Below are positions 56,942-64,000 of a stretch of DNA of 64,000 nucleotides, piece by piece. The notes beneath the pieces were generated by a model that worked only from the letters and a program-made list of their open reading frames with translations, had not been told where the DNA came from and did not search any database. Position numbers and translations under genes: made by a program. The stretch is from assembly GCF_040676675.1 (NCBI RefSeq), contig NZ_JBFAPK010000001.1, positions 638,213-702,212 on the forward strand, written 5' to 3'. Positions within the stretch are counted from its first letter, which is position 1; the number at the start of each line of letters is the position of its first letter. Origin of the DNA: JBFAPK01 sp040676675 (GTDB taxonomy: Bacteria; Actinomycetota; Actinomycetes; Mycobacteriales; Micromonosporaceae).

Positions 56942-56994
56942 GGCAAATCCCCGCTAGTGGATCTCTAATCACGACGATTTGCCCTAGATCGACG
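56931..56994. terminator. 19-bp inverted repeat between convergent genes
   Basis: CGTCGATCTAGGGCAAATC (56931-56949) pairs perfectly with 56976-56994 across a 26-base loop. The left arm includes the last codons and stop of the glycosyltransferase; the right arm ends 16 bases before the CDP-alcohol transferase stop. It would act on both strands. Confidence 0.85.
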
Positions 56995-57010
56995 AGGCGG
57001 CGGCGCGGGG

Positions 57011-57736
57011 TCAGCGGAGTGCGGCGCGGGCGGTGAAGGCGATGCTGGCGAGCAGGAACCCGCCGTTGACCACGGTGAAGGCGGCGACCACCCAGACGCT
57101 CCACTGCGGGGCGAACGTCAGCACCAGCCCCGTCAGCGTGATCACGGCGCCGTAGTCGCGGACCAGCTTCACCACCCGTACCGGCAGGGAGGTCGAGGTG
57201 ACCATGCTCGCCGCGTTCGGCCCCGACTGCATCACGGAGGTCACCAGGTTGACCATCCAGGTGCCCGCGAACGCCGCTACCAGCCAGACCGGGGTGCCGG
57301 GGCGCTGCGCCACGGCCGTCGTGCCCAGCGCCGTCACCAGTGCGATCTGCGCCGCCACGTCGCAGAGCACGTCGATCCGGGCCCCCGCCGGGCTGCCCTG
57401 GCCGGTGACCCGGGCCAACTGCCCGTCCGCGCAGTCGAGCGCGTACGCCACCTGCCAGCCGAGCAGCGCGGCCAGCCCGACGGCCCAGGCCGGTACGGCG
57501 CCGGCGGCGACCCGGTCGGCGAGCGCCACCGCGGTGACCGAGACGGCGAGCCCGAGCACCAGATTCGCCAGCGTCAACGCGGTCGGGCTGAGCCCGAGCC
57601 GGTGCGCGGTGAGCGCGAAGGCGGCCCCGAGCCGCTGGCTGATCGCCTCGCTGAACAGCCCACCGCCCCGGTTGACCCGGTAGAAATCGGCGGCGCCGGG
57701 GCGGAACGGCTCAGTTGAGGTGGTTGCGGAGTGCAT
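57011..57736 (-). CDS. CDP-alcohol phosphatidyltransferase family protein
   Basis: 241 aa integral membrane enzyme with about six helices. The complete family signature DG-x2-AR-x8-G-x3-D-x3-D is present as DCADGQLARVTGQGSPAGARIDVLCD, so both metal ions and the catalytic aspartate can be placed. It transfers a phospho-alcohol from a CDP-alcohol donor to a second alcohol acceptor. ATG 57736 lies inside the 3' end of the dehydrogenase gene, a 26-base overlap indicating coupling. With the two upstream genes it forms a nucleotidyltransferase-dehydrogenase-transferase pathway. Donor probably a CDP-polyol, acceptor unknown. Confidence 0.9.
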   Translation of the reverse strand: MHSATTSTEPFRPGAADFYRVNRGGGLFSEAISQRLGAAFALTAHRLGLSPTALTLANLVLGLAVSVTAVALADRVAAGAVPAWAVGLAALLGWQVAYALDCADGQLARVTGQGSPAGARIDVLCDVAAQIALVTALGTTAVAQRPGTPVWLVAAFAGTWMVNLVTSVMQSGPNAASMVTSTSLPVRVVKLVRDYGAVITLTGLVLTFAPQWSVWVVAAFTVVNGGFLLASIAFTARAALR

Positions 57737-58778
57737 CGCCGTAGTCTGCCAGCCGCTGCGCGGTCTGCTCGGGCGACAGGTCCAGGTGTTCGAGGATGGT
57801 GTACCGGTCCGGCCGGGTGCGCGGCGCGAACTGCACGGCCCGGACGAACTGGTCGTCGGTGAGCCCCACGTCGGACGGGAGCCGGGGCAGGTTGTGCCGG
57901 GCCAGGCAGGCCGACATCTGGGCGAAGCGGGGCCGGTCGCCGCGCAGCCAGGTGCAGAAGAGCGCGCCGAGTCCGGCGAGTTCCCCGTGCGAGGCGGTCT
58001 CCGGGAAGAGCGCGTCGACGGCGTGCATGATCTCGTGGCAGCCGCCGCTGGAGGGCCGGCTGGTGCCGCAGACCGCCATCGCCAGGCCACTGGCGATCAG
58101 CCCTTCGGCGAGGACCGTGACGAAGGCGTCGTCGGCCATGTCGCCCGGGTGGCTGAGCAGGGCCTCGGCGGCCATCCGGGCCAGCGAGGCGGCCAGGCCG
58201 TCGACCGGCTCGCCGCGTACCTCGCGGGCGAGTTCCCAGTCGGCGAGCGCGCTGATGTTGCTCACCACGTCGCCGATGCCGGCCCGGTTGTGCCGCTCCG
58301 GACCGCTCTCCACGAAGTCCAGGTCGACCAGGACGGCGATCGGGATGTGCACCCCGTACGAGCCCTTGATCCCGTCGCTGACCAGGCTGGCGACCGGCGA
58401 CGCGATGCCGTCGTTGGCCAGGCTGGTCGCGATCGAGACCATCGGCAGCCCGCGCCGCGTCGCCGCGTACTTGGCGACGTCGATGGTCTTGCCGCCGCCG
58501 ATGCCCACCACCGCGTCGTACGAGCGGGCGCGCAGCTTCCCGCCGAGGTCGTCCGCGGCCTCCAGCGTGCCCCCGGAGACCGTGAAGACGTCGGCCGAGC
58601 GCAGCGAGGGCTGGATCAGCTCGGCGATCCGCTCCCCCTGCCCGGGGCCGACCACCACCGCCACGTCACCGCCGGACGAGATCCGCCCGTCGGCCAGGAT
58701 CGGGCCGAGGTCGGCGACCGCACCCCGGCGCACGTCGATGGCGAGCGGGGTCATGACCGTACGGGCTAGTAGCGGCAT
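57711..58778 (-). CDS. sn-glycerol-1-phosphate dehydrogenase-like enzyme
   Basis: 355 aa iron-containing alcohol dehydrogenase superfamily member closest in motifs to glycerol-1-phosphate dehydrogenase (AraM/EgsA). The NAD(P) site shows YDAVVGIGGGKTIDVAKYAATR, then PMVSIATSLANDGIASPVASL, the substrate region typical of that group. Metal ligands are expected from NRAGIGDVVSNISALADW (Asp), GGCHEIMHAVDALF (His) and TASHGE (His). Reaction inferred: dihydroxyacetone phosphate to sn-glycerol 1-phosphate. ATG 58778 has GGGAG 5 bases upstream and overlaps the previous gene by 13 bases. A different polyol-phosphate substrate is possible. Confidence 0.85.
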   Translation of the reverse strand: MPLLARTVMTPLAIDVRRGAVADLGPILADGRISSGGDVAVVVGPGQGERIAELIQPSLRSADVFTVSGGTLEAADDLGGKLRARSYDAVVGIGGGKTIDVAKYAATRRGLPMVSIATSLANDGIASPVASLVSDGIKGSYGVHIPIAVLVDLDFVESGPERHNRAGIGDVVSNISALADWELAREVRGEPVDGLAASLARMAAEALLSHPGDMADDAFVTVLAEGLIASGLAMAVCGTSRPSSGGCHEIMHAVDALFPETASHGELAGLGALFCTWLRGDRPRFAQMSACLARHNLPRLPSDVGLTDDQFVRAVQFAPRTRPDRYTILEHLDLSPEQTAQRLADYGDALRNHLN

Positions 58779-59497
58779 GCGATCTCCCGCGCCCGGGCCA
58801 GGTCCGCGTGGTTGTCGACCTCGACCCAGTCGACCTCGCCGATCGAGGCGGCCCGCACCTCGCCACCCCGGTCGGCGAACTCCTGGTAGCCGTCCTCGTA
58901 GTAGAGGTTCGGGTCGCGCCGCCAGGTGGTCTCCAGCGCGTCGGCCAACTCCGCGGCGACGTGCGGTTCGATCAGGGTCGCGCCGATGTACTCCCCGTAC
59001 GCCTCGGCCGGGTCCATCAGCTTCGTGATCCGGGTCAGCTGGCCGTTCGCGTCGAAGGTGGTCTTCATCTCCTCGTCGGCGAGCCGCTTGATGTCGTCGA
59101 CCGCGAGCAGGATGCCGGGACCGCGCTGGGCGAGCAGGGTCTTCTCCACCCCGACCGGGTGCACGGTGTCGCCGTTGACCAGCAGCGCGCCCTTGGCGAA
59201 GTGGTCCCGGGCCAGCCAGAGGGAGTAGGCGTTGTTCCACTCCTCGGCCTTGTCGTTGTGGACCAGGGTCAGCCGTACGCCGTACCGCTCCTGCAGCGCG
59301 GCCTGGCGGGACTCGACCGCCTCCGCGCGGTACCCCACCACCACGGTGACGTCGGTCAGCCCGACCTCGGCCAGGTTGCGCAGCGCGATGTCGAGGATCG
59401 TCGTCTCGCCGTCCACGGGCACGAGCGCCTTGGGCAGTGTGTCGGTGTACGGGCGCAGGCGACGCCCGGCACCGGCGGCGAGCACCAGACCGATCAT
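58766..59497 (-). CDS. sugar/choline-phosphate nucleotidyltransferase (CCT-like)
   Basis: 243 aa NTP-transferase fold (MobA/RfbA type), named phosphocholine cytidylyltransferase family in databases. The N-terminal nucleotide loop is IGLVLAAGAGRRLRPYTDTLPKALVPV. NNAYSLWLARDHF and LLVNGDTVHPVGVEK carry the metal-binding Asp, and the C-terminal WVEVDNHADLARAREI is typical. It probably makes a CDP-alcohol from CTP and an alcohol phosphate, in this operon likely glycerol 1-phosphate. ATG 59497 follows AAGGA at 7 bases. First gene of a three-gene overlapping operon. Confidence 0.88.
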   Translation of the reverse strand: MIGLVLAAGAGRRLRPYTDTLPKALVPVDGETTILDIALRNLAEVGLTDVTVVVGYRAEAVESRQAALQERYGVRLTLVHNDKAEEWNNAYSLWLARDHFAKGALLVNGDTVHPVGVEKTLLAQRGPGILLAVDDIKRLADEEMKTTFDANGQLTRITKLMDPAEAYGEYIGATLIEPHVAAELADALETTWRRDPNLYYEDGYQEFADRGGEVRAASIGEVDWVEVDNHADLARAREIACRY

Positions 59498-59593
59498 CTC
59501 GGGTTCCTTCCTCACGACGGGGGCCACCACGGCGACGGCCGGTACCTCGGCGGCCGGTCCCCGCCCGCGGGCGCGGCGCCGGCCACCGCACGG

Positions 59594-59599
59594 AGGATA
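59594..59599 (-). promoter_or_regulatory. possible -10 of the CDP-alcohol operon
   Basis: TATCCT on the minus strand lies 96 bases before ATG 59497, in the 275-base space upstream of the operon. No convincing -35 was seen. Confidence 0.35.
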
Positions 59600-59772
59600 G
59601 CTCCGGGCCGGGTGGGCCAGTGGATCGCGCCCGTTCGTCCGTTCTTGGTACGGGGTTAAACCGCCCGTCACATCCGGTTTCCCCGCGGCGTCCGGTTCAG
59701 GCCGGCCCGAGCGCCGGAGCTGGCGTGTGCGCGAGCCCGGGTCGGCCCGTGCGTGCGCGGCGTCGGCCCGGG

Positions 59773-60519
59773 TCAGCCGGGCAGGGCGGCCAGGTCGGCG
59801 AGGAAGGTCAGCCGCTGCGCCGGCGGCAGTACCTCGTACGGTCCGGCCGCCCGACGGTCGGTTTCCGCCTCGATCGCCTCGCGCTCCGGTCCCGGGGCGA
59901 GGGCGGTGATGCTCCGGGCGGTGTGCCCGGCCGCCTGCCAGGCGGCGGCGTGCGCGTCGGCCCGGTGGTAGCGGAGGCTGCCGAGCCGGTTCAGCAGCAG
60001 AACGCCGGGCGGCGTGCCGTCCGGCTCGTGCGGGGGTGCCATGGCGTGGAAGGCGTCGCCGCCGTCGGTGGCCGCCGCTGCGAGCAGCCGGCCGAGCGCC
60101 TCCACCAGCCGGGCGACCCGTTCCGCGTGCCCGGACCAGATCTCGGCCGTCACTCCGGCGTGCAGCTGGTAGAGCTCCTGGAGGAAGGCGTGGCCGCGGG
60201 TGGTCGCGGCGAAGCCGCCGTCGACCCGGTGGATCATTCCGTGCGCCAGCTGCTTGTCCAGCACCCGCTGGCACTCGGCCGGGTCGGCGTACCGGGTGAC
60301 CGCCGCGAAGCCGGCGCCGCTGACCACGCCGTAGGGGGCCGCCAGCCGGGTCCGGAAGTCGATCAGGAAGCCGATCGCGGCCGGGCCGCCGTACCGCTTG
60401 CCCAGCTCGATCCCGCCCCGGTCCCGGCTCGCCCGCATCGCCGCCGTGAAGACCCGGTCGACGGCCGGCGCGACCCGCCCCGCGAGGAGGTACGGCGCCA
60501 GCGGATCCTCGTCGCTCAC
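59773..60519 (-). CDS. hypothetical protein, possible winged-helix fold
   Basis: 248 aa, no family confidently recognised. It begins DPLAPYLLAGRVAPAVDRVFTAAMRASRDRGG. A middle part reads like a winged helix (ECQRVLDKQLAHGMIHRVDGGFAATTRGHAFLQELYQLHAGV), followed by a helical C-terminal half with GDAFHAMAPPHEPDGTPPGVLLLNRLGSLRYHRADAHAAAW. The last segment resembles the actinobacterial SCO6745-like helical proteins, but only loosely. GTG 60519 overlaps the Nudix stop by 4 bases (GTGA), so the two genes are co-translated. Cytoplasmic; function unknown. Confidence 0.72.
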   Translation of the reverse strand: MSDEDPLAPYLLAGRVAPAVDRVFTAAMRASRDRGGIELGKRYGGPAAIGFLIDFRTRLAAPYGVVSGAGFAAVTRYADPAECQRVLDKQLAHGMIHRVDGGFAATTRGHAFLQELYQLHAGVTAEIWSGHAERVARLVEALGRLLAAAATDGGDAFHAMAPPHEPDGTPPGVLLLNRLGSLRYHRADAHAAAWQAAGHTARSITALAPGPEREAIEAETDRRAAGPYEVLPPAQRLTFLADLAALPG

Positions 60520-60965
60520 AGGCCGATCGAGTGCAGCGCGGCGAACCCGTCCTCGGCGATGCGGCGGATCAGGCCATCGTTGACGTGACGGTGCTCGTCG
60601 AGCACGGCCAGTTCCCCCTCGGTGAGCCAGCGGAACTCGGTGTGCTTGCCGACCTCCAGCCGCGGGCGGCCCAGGTCGCCGTCGACGCGTACCAGGAAGT
60701 CGGTCTCCAGCCGCGCGAGCCCGTCGTCGCCGGTGTAGCGGTACTCGCCGACGGCGCCCAGTACGTGGGACAGCGTCCAGCCGGTCTCCTCCTCGACCTC
60801 GCGGCGCAGCGCCTCCTCGACCGTCTCGCCCGGCTCCAGGTGGCCGCCGACGACGTCCCAGCAATTGGGAAATAGGCGCCGGTGCGGGGAGCGGCGCTGG
60901 AAGAAGATCCGGCCGTCGTCGTCGACGATCAGAGCGCCGGCGCAGCGTAGGGGCTCGGTGGACAC
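60516..60965 (-). CDS. Nudix hydrolase
   Basis: 149 aa pyrophosphohydrolase. The Nudix box is complete: GGHLEPGETVEEALRREVEEETGW. Upstream IFFQRRSPHRRLFPNCWDVV resembles enzymes acting on nucleoside diphosphate derivatives or isopentenyl-type substrates, but the substrate cannot be fixed from sequence. GTG 60965 has TACTGT 6 bases upstream (leaderless); longer in-frame readings overlap the divergent aminotransferase promoter region. Operon with the winged-helix-like protein. Confidence 0.92.
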   Translation of the reverse strand: MSTEPLRCAGALIVDDDGRIFFQRRSPHRRLFPNCWDVVGGHLEPGETVEEALRREVEEETGWTLSHVLGAVGEYRYTGDDGLARLETDFLVRVDGDLGRPRLEVGKHTEFRWLTEGELAVLDEHRHVNDGLIRRIAEDGFAALHSIGL

Positions 60966-60971
60966 CGTACG

Positions 60972-60977
60972 ACAGTA
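60972..60977 (-). promoter_or_regulatory. -10 hexamer, leaderless Nudix gene
   Basis: TACTGT on the minus strand ends 6 bases before GTG 60965. Confidence 0.62.
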
Positions 60978-61175
60978 GCGACCCGCGGGACCTCGCAATA
61001 GTGCGTGGTTCCCCCGGTGCGCGGCCGTCCCCCGGGGCCCGGCCCCGAGCCCGCCGCGGCGGTCGGACGCGGACTCCCGCCCCGGGCCGGAGGGCGGAAG
61101 TCGCCGCTTTCCCCCGGGCGGGGGCTCACCATGCGGACACGGGCATACCTGCGCCGTTGTGGCCATGGTCACCCG

Positions 61176-61181
61176 TACGCT
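61176..61181 (+). promoter_or_regulatory. -10 hexamer, leaderless aminotransferase
   Basis: TACGCT ends 8 bases before ATG 61190 and supports that start over the open frame reaching back to 61001. Confidence 0.6.
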
Positions 61182-61189
61182 CAGTAGTC

Positions 61190-62284
61190 ATGACTGCCGA
61201 GCAGCTGATCTCCTTTGCCCGCGGGGCGCCCTCGTTGGACATCATCGATATCGACGGGCTCAAGGCCGCGACGCTGCGTGCCTTCGAGGCCGATCCGGCC
61301 GGGATCACCGCCTACGGCCCGTCGGCCGGCTACGCGCCACTGCGGGAGTGGATTGCCGCCAAGCACGGCGTCGAGGTCGACCAGGTCCTGGTGACGAACG
61401 GATCCCTGCAGGCCGACGCCTTCCTCTTCGACTACCTCGTGGAGCCCGGTGACGCGGTCGTGGTGGAGCGGCCGACCTACGACCGGACGCTGCTGAACCT
61501 GCGACAGGCCGGTGGCGAGATCCACGCGGTGACCATCCAGCCGGACGGGGTGGACACCGACGAGCTGAGCAAGCTGCTTGAATCCGGCGTACGCCCCAAG
61601 GTCGCCCACATCATCCCGAACTACCAGAACCCGGCGGGGGTCACGCTGTCGCTGGAGAAGCGGCACGCGCTGCTCGATCTGGCCGCCCAGTACGGCTTCG
61701 TCATCTTCGAGGACGACCCGTACGCGGACATCCGGTTCCGGGGCGAGCAGCTGCCCACCATGCTCTCCCTGGACGACCGGGGCGTGGTGGTCCACGCCTC
61801 CAGCTTCACCAAGACCATCTGCCCCGGCGTCCGGGTCGGGTACCTGGTCGGGCCGGCGTCGCTGATCGCCGACATCGCGAAGCGGGCGACCAACCTTTAC
61901 ATCTCCCCGGGGATGGTGGCGCAGGGCACGGTGCACCAGTTCTGCGTCTCCGGTGACATCGGCCGCTCGGTCGAGACCGTCCGCGCCGCGCTCGGCGAGC
62001 GGGCCCGGGTACTGGCCGACTCGCTGCGGACGTACATCCCCGCGGCCCAGTTCGTGGAGCCGGACGGCGGCTACTTCCTCTGGATCGAGCTGCCGGCGGA
62101 CGTACGCGGCGACGACCTGGCCCGCGCCGCCGCCGAGCGGGGGGTGGCCGTGGTCAAGGGCAGCGACTTCGCGCTCGACGGCGGGCAGCACGCGGTGCGG
62201 CTGGCGTACTCGGCGGTCACGGTCGACAAGATCGAAACTGGCGTACGCCGGCTGGCCGAGGCGGTCGAGGCCGTACGGCGCTGA
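61190..62284 (+). CDS. PLP-dependent aminotransferase (2-aminoadipate type)
   Basis: 364 aa fold-type I aminotransferase of the MocR/LysN group without the N-terminal GntR domain. Features: RGAPSLDIIDIDGL, AYGPSAGYAPLREWIA, VLVTNGSLQADAFLFDYLVEPGDAVVVERPTYD, HIIPNYQNPAGVTLSLEKR, FEDDPYADIRF, and the PLP lysine in SSFTKTICPGVRVGYLVGP. The arginine in HAVRLAYSAV should bind the substrate carboxylate. Likely transaminates 2-aminoadipate, aromatic or branched amino acids. ATG 61190 is leaderless. Monocistronic, followed by a cruciform-like terminator. Confidence 0.9.
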   Translation: MTAEQLISFARGAPSLDIIDIDGLKAATLRAFEADPAGITAYGPSAGYAPLREWIAAKHGVEVDQVLVTNGSLQADAFLFDYLVEPGDAVVVERPTYDRTLLNLRQAGGEIHAVTIQPDGVDTDELSKLLESGVRPKVAHIIPNYQNPAGVTLSLEKRHALLDLAAQYGFVIFEDDPYADIRFRGEQLPTMLSLDDRGVVVHASSFTKTICPGVRVGYLVGPASLIADIAKRATNLYISPGMVAQGTVHQFCVSGDIGRSVETVRAALGERARVLADSLRTYIPAAQFVEPDGGYFLWIELPADVRGDDLARAAAERGVAVVKGSDFALDGGQHAVRLAYSAVTVDKIETGVRRLAEAVEAVRR

Positions 62285-62301
62285 GGTTCGCCGCGCACCG
62301 T

Positions 62302-62344
62302 CGGCAATTTCTGTCGGGTATCCGACAATTCCTCGTCATTGCCG
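62302..62344 (+). terminator. nested hairpin after the aminotransferase
   Basis: Outer arms CGGCAAT (62302-62308) and ATTGCCG (62338-62344) enclose an inner TGTCGG / CCGACA hairpin with a 4-base loop (62312-62327), starting 18 bases after the stop. Confidence 0.6.
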
Positions 62345-62484
62345 GTCCGGGGTTCCCACCGGGCCGGCAAGAGGCACACAATGCTGCCAGCGCCCGCCGT
62401 CGAATCGGCGGGGCGCGTAGGCAGAACCCCCCGCCCCCCAAGGCGCCGGGTGGGCCGCCCGCACCTCACCCCCCGACGCGGCCG

Positions 62485-62646
62485 GTCCACCCGGCGCCGC
62501 CCCAAAGGAGAAGCAGCCGGATCGTCCCCACCCGGCGCCGCACGGCAGCACCGGCCAAGGAGAAACAGCCCGGCGCGGTCGGACCCGTCCCCACCCGGCG
62601 CCGTCCGGCAGCACCGGCCGAGGCGAGCAGGGGCGGCGGTCGGCCC
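62485..62646. repeat. imperfect 63-bp tandem repeat
   Basis: Units start at 62485 (shortened), 62524 and 62587. Each opens GTCC(CC)ACCCGGCGCCG and continues CGGCAGCACCGGCC in the two full units. The first unit lacks about 24 bases. Intergenic. Confidence 0.75.
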
Positions 62647-62727
62647 CAGCTCTTGATCATTCGATCGTCGCTCGGTCGGCGTAGCCTGCAATCCGCGATG
62701 CATACCGGCGGAGGGAGGCAAGGCGCG

Positions 62728-63882
62728 ATGACGGACCGGATTGATCGGGACCGGCGTACGGGTGACCGGGACGTGCGGATGGTAAGGGCGCGGCCGGCCT
62801 GGACCGCGCCGGTGCGCGCGATGACCCGCATGCTCAACACCGAGGGTAGTCAGCCGCGCCCCCGGCAGGCCCCCGACGAGCGCAGCTCGGTCGTCGACTG
62901 CGGTCTCTACGTCGACGGGGTACGCCAGCCCGGCGAGCACGGCTACGCCGAGGCGCTCGCCGCCGCGCGGCGCGAACAGCAGGGGTTCGTCTGGTTGGGG
63001 CTGCACGAGCCGGGCCCGGCCGAGATGGCCGCCATCGCCGAGACGTTCGGCCTGCACGAGCTGGCCGTCGAGGACGCCGTCAAGGCGGAGCAGCGACCCA
63101 AGCTGGAGCGCTTCGGCGACGTGAGCTTCCTGGTGCTCCGCACCGCGCGCTACGTGGAGCACGGCGAGCTGACCGAGAACTCCGAGGTGGTCGAGACCGG
63201 CCAGGTGATGCTCTTCATAGGGCCGCAGTTCGTGATCAGCGTCCGGCACGGCGACGCCTGCCGGCTCTCGCCGCTCCGGGCCGACCTGGAGAGCAAGCAG
63301 GAGCTGCTGGCGCACGGCCCCTGGGCGGTGGCGTACGCGGTCACCGACCGGGTGGTGGACCTCTACCTGGAGGTGGCCGACCAGGTCGAGGACGACCTCG
63401 ACACCCTGGAAGCGCAGGTGTTCGGGCGCAACACGCACAGCCGGATCCAGCGGATCTACCAGATGAAGCGGGAACTGGTGGAGTTCAAGCGGGCCGTGGT
63501 GCCGTTGCAGCGCCCGATGCTGACGCTGACCGGCCCGACGGCCCGGGCCGACGTGCCGAAGGAGATCCGGCGCTACTTCCGGGACGTGCAGGACCACCTG
63601 ACCCGTACGGTCGAGCAGGTGGCCTCGTACGACGACCTGCTCAACTCGATCCTCCAGGCGCGGCTCGCCCAGGTGACGGTGGAGCAGAACAACGACATGC
63701 GGAAGATCGCGGCGTGGGCCGCGATCGCCGCGGTCTGGACCGCCATCGCCGGGATCTACGGCATGAACTTCGACTTCATGCCCGAACTGCGCTGGGTCTA
63801 CGGCTACCCGACCGTGTTGACGCTCATGTTGGCCGCATCACTGGTGCTGTACCGCTGGTTCCGGCGCAACGGCTGGCTCTGA
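62728..63882 (+). CDS. corA: CorA-type magnesium/cobalt transporter
   Basis: 384 aa CorA family divalent metal channel. A basic N-terminal extension (about residues 1-50) leads into the cytoplasmic funnel domain (VVDCGLYVDGVRQPG; AVEDAVKAEQRPKLERFGDVSFLVLRTARY; the long helix around MKRELVEFKRAVVPLQRP). Two C-terminal membrane helices flank the selectivity motif GMN in IAGIYGMNFDFMPELRWVYGYP. The C-terminus ends with basic WFRRNGWL. ATG 62728 follows GGGAGG at 9 bases; ATG 62698 is an upstream alternative. Likely the main Mg2+ uptake route or a paralogue. Confidence 0.93.
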   Translation: MTDRIDRDRRTGDRDVRMVRARPAWTAPVRAMTRMLNTEGSQPRPRQAPDERSSVVDCGLYVDGVRQPGEHGYAEALAAARREQQGFVWLGLHEPGPAEMAAIAETFGLHELAVEDAVKAEQRPKLERFGDVSFLVLRTARYVEHGELTENSEVVETGQVMLFIGPQFVISVRHGDACRLSPLRADLESKQELLAHGPWAVAYAVTDRVVDLYLEVADQVEDDLDTLEAQVFGRNTHSRIQRIYQMKRELVEFKRAVVPLQRPMLTLTGPTARADVPKEIRRYFRDVQDHLTRTVEQVASYDDLLNSILQARLAQVTVEQNNDMRKIAAWAAIAAVWTAIAGIYGMNFDFMPELRWVYGYPTVLTLMLAASLVLYRWFRRNGWL

Positions 63883-63899
63883 CCGCTACCGGCTATCGC

Positions 63900-64000
63900 G
63901 CCGGCCCCGGCCGGGGGGCGGCGGCGGGGGCGGGCCCCCCGGCGCCCGGGCGTGGGGGGGGGGCGGGGGGCGGCGCGGGGGGGGGGGCGCGGGCGGGGCG
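63900..64000. other. G-homopolymer end, probable low-quality sequence
   Basis: After the corA stop the sequence degrades into runs of 5 to 11 G interrupted by single C or T, unlike any other stretch of the window. It is probably a contig end with base-calling errors rather than biology. Confidence 0.7.

Larger units (their letters stand above)
62285..62727. other. 443-bp intergenic region before corA
   Basis: Holds the nested hairpin at 62302-62344 and the tandem repeats at 62485-62646. A short AT-richer patch around 62652-62670 may hold the corA promoter. No gene is supported. Confidence 0.55.

Noticed and set aside
57711..59497. Choline-phosphate decoration pathway (licCD-like)
   Set aside because: The nucleotidyltransferase belongs to the named phosphocholine family, but no choline kinase, transporter or LicD is present, and the middle gene is a glycerol-1-phosphate dehydrogenase-like enzyme.
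1..64000. Prophage, integrative element or specialised-metabolite cluster
   Set aside because: No integrase, transposase, tRNA-associated attachment repeat, phage structural gene, PKS or NRPS was found. Codon and base usage are uniform apart from 25314-26675 and the noisy end.

Overview
The window is very GC-rich, uses GTG and TTG starts freely, and has third codon positions that are almost all G or C. Its gene content (bacterial proteasome activator Bpa, LytR-CpsA-Psr ligases, SigE-family and SigG-type sigma factors, cation/acetate symporters with DUF485 partners, AIM24, a DUF5926-type protein) points to an actinobacterium, most likely Micromonosporaceae. This is inferred from content and style, not from a marker gene. 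No rRNA, tRNA, CRISPR array, transposase, phage gene or specialised-metabolite megasynthase was seen. It reads as a chromosomal core segment. A near-consensus parS site (32074-32089) and a DnaA-box cluster (50448-50542) suggest a position within reach of oriC.

Layout. 0.2-9 kb: secreted beta-propeller lipoprotein, Lrp regulator divergent from dimethylargininase, a branched-chain-type solute-binding lipoprotein, an alpha/beta hydrolase divergent from bpa, and two coupled HAD phosphatases. 9-16 kb: housekeeping (serS, OsmC, a small zinc peptidase, AIM24, pheA, an ACT-domain protein, a PAS-like protein). 16-23 kb: a NERD-like protein, arginine deiminase, DUF5926-type protein, HATPase and GAF/PAS histidine kinase, glycerophosphodiesterase and rhodanese. 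22.8-28 kb: three LCP-family cell-wall ligases with a 1.36 kb stretch without a recognisable gene. 28-39 kb: a nucleotide-sugar SDR, two separate symporter/DUF485 modules, a SigG-type sigma factor operon and a SigE-family sigma factor coupled to a membrane-anchored propeller. 38.8-42.7 kb: DUF4153 membrane protein with an OmpR/HAMP-kinase two-component system. 42.8-50.3 kb: a tandem triplication of large secreted proteins with prealbumin-like repeats. 50.7-54.4 kb: LytTR regulator with LytS-like kinase and a polyprenyl-phosphate sugar transferase. 54.7-64 kb: Fpg/Nei glycosylase, GT4 glycosyltransferase, a compact CDP-alcohol pathway (nucleotidyltransferase, glycerol-1-phosphate dehydrogenase-like enzyme, CDP-alcohol phosphotransferase), Nudix, an aminotransferase and CorA. 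The last ~100 bases are G homopolymers and look like poor-quality sequence at a contig end.

How it fits together. Much of 22-60 kb concerns the cell envelope: LCP ligases attach polymers to peptidoglycan, the sugar transferase starts a lipid-linked glycan, GT4 and the SDR could supply sugars, and the CDP-alcohol trio could make a polyol-phosphate unit. The three large secreted proteins probably work outside the cell. The two acetate-type symporters and the LytS/LytTR pair may form a monocarboxylate sensing and uptake set; this is inference.

Transcription signals are unusually readable. Fifteen genes have a TANNNT hexamer ending 6-8 bases before the start codon, the pattern of leaderless mRNAs; this was used to choose several starts. 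Strong hairpins mark most operon ends. The most unusual items are an LCP gene with no ATG/GTG/TTG start, the CDP-alcohol trio built around a glycerol-1-phosphate dehydrogenase-like enzyme, the triplicated secreted proteins in which one copy has lost its twin arginine and a cysteine pair, and the DnaA-box cluster beside that array.
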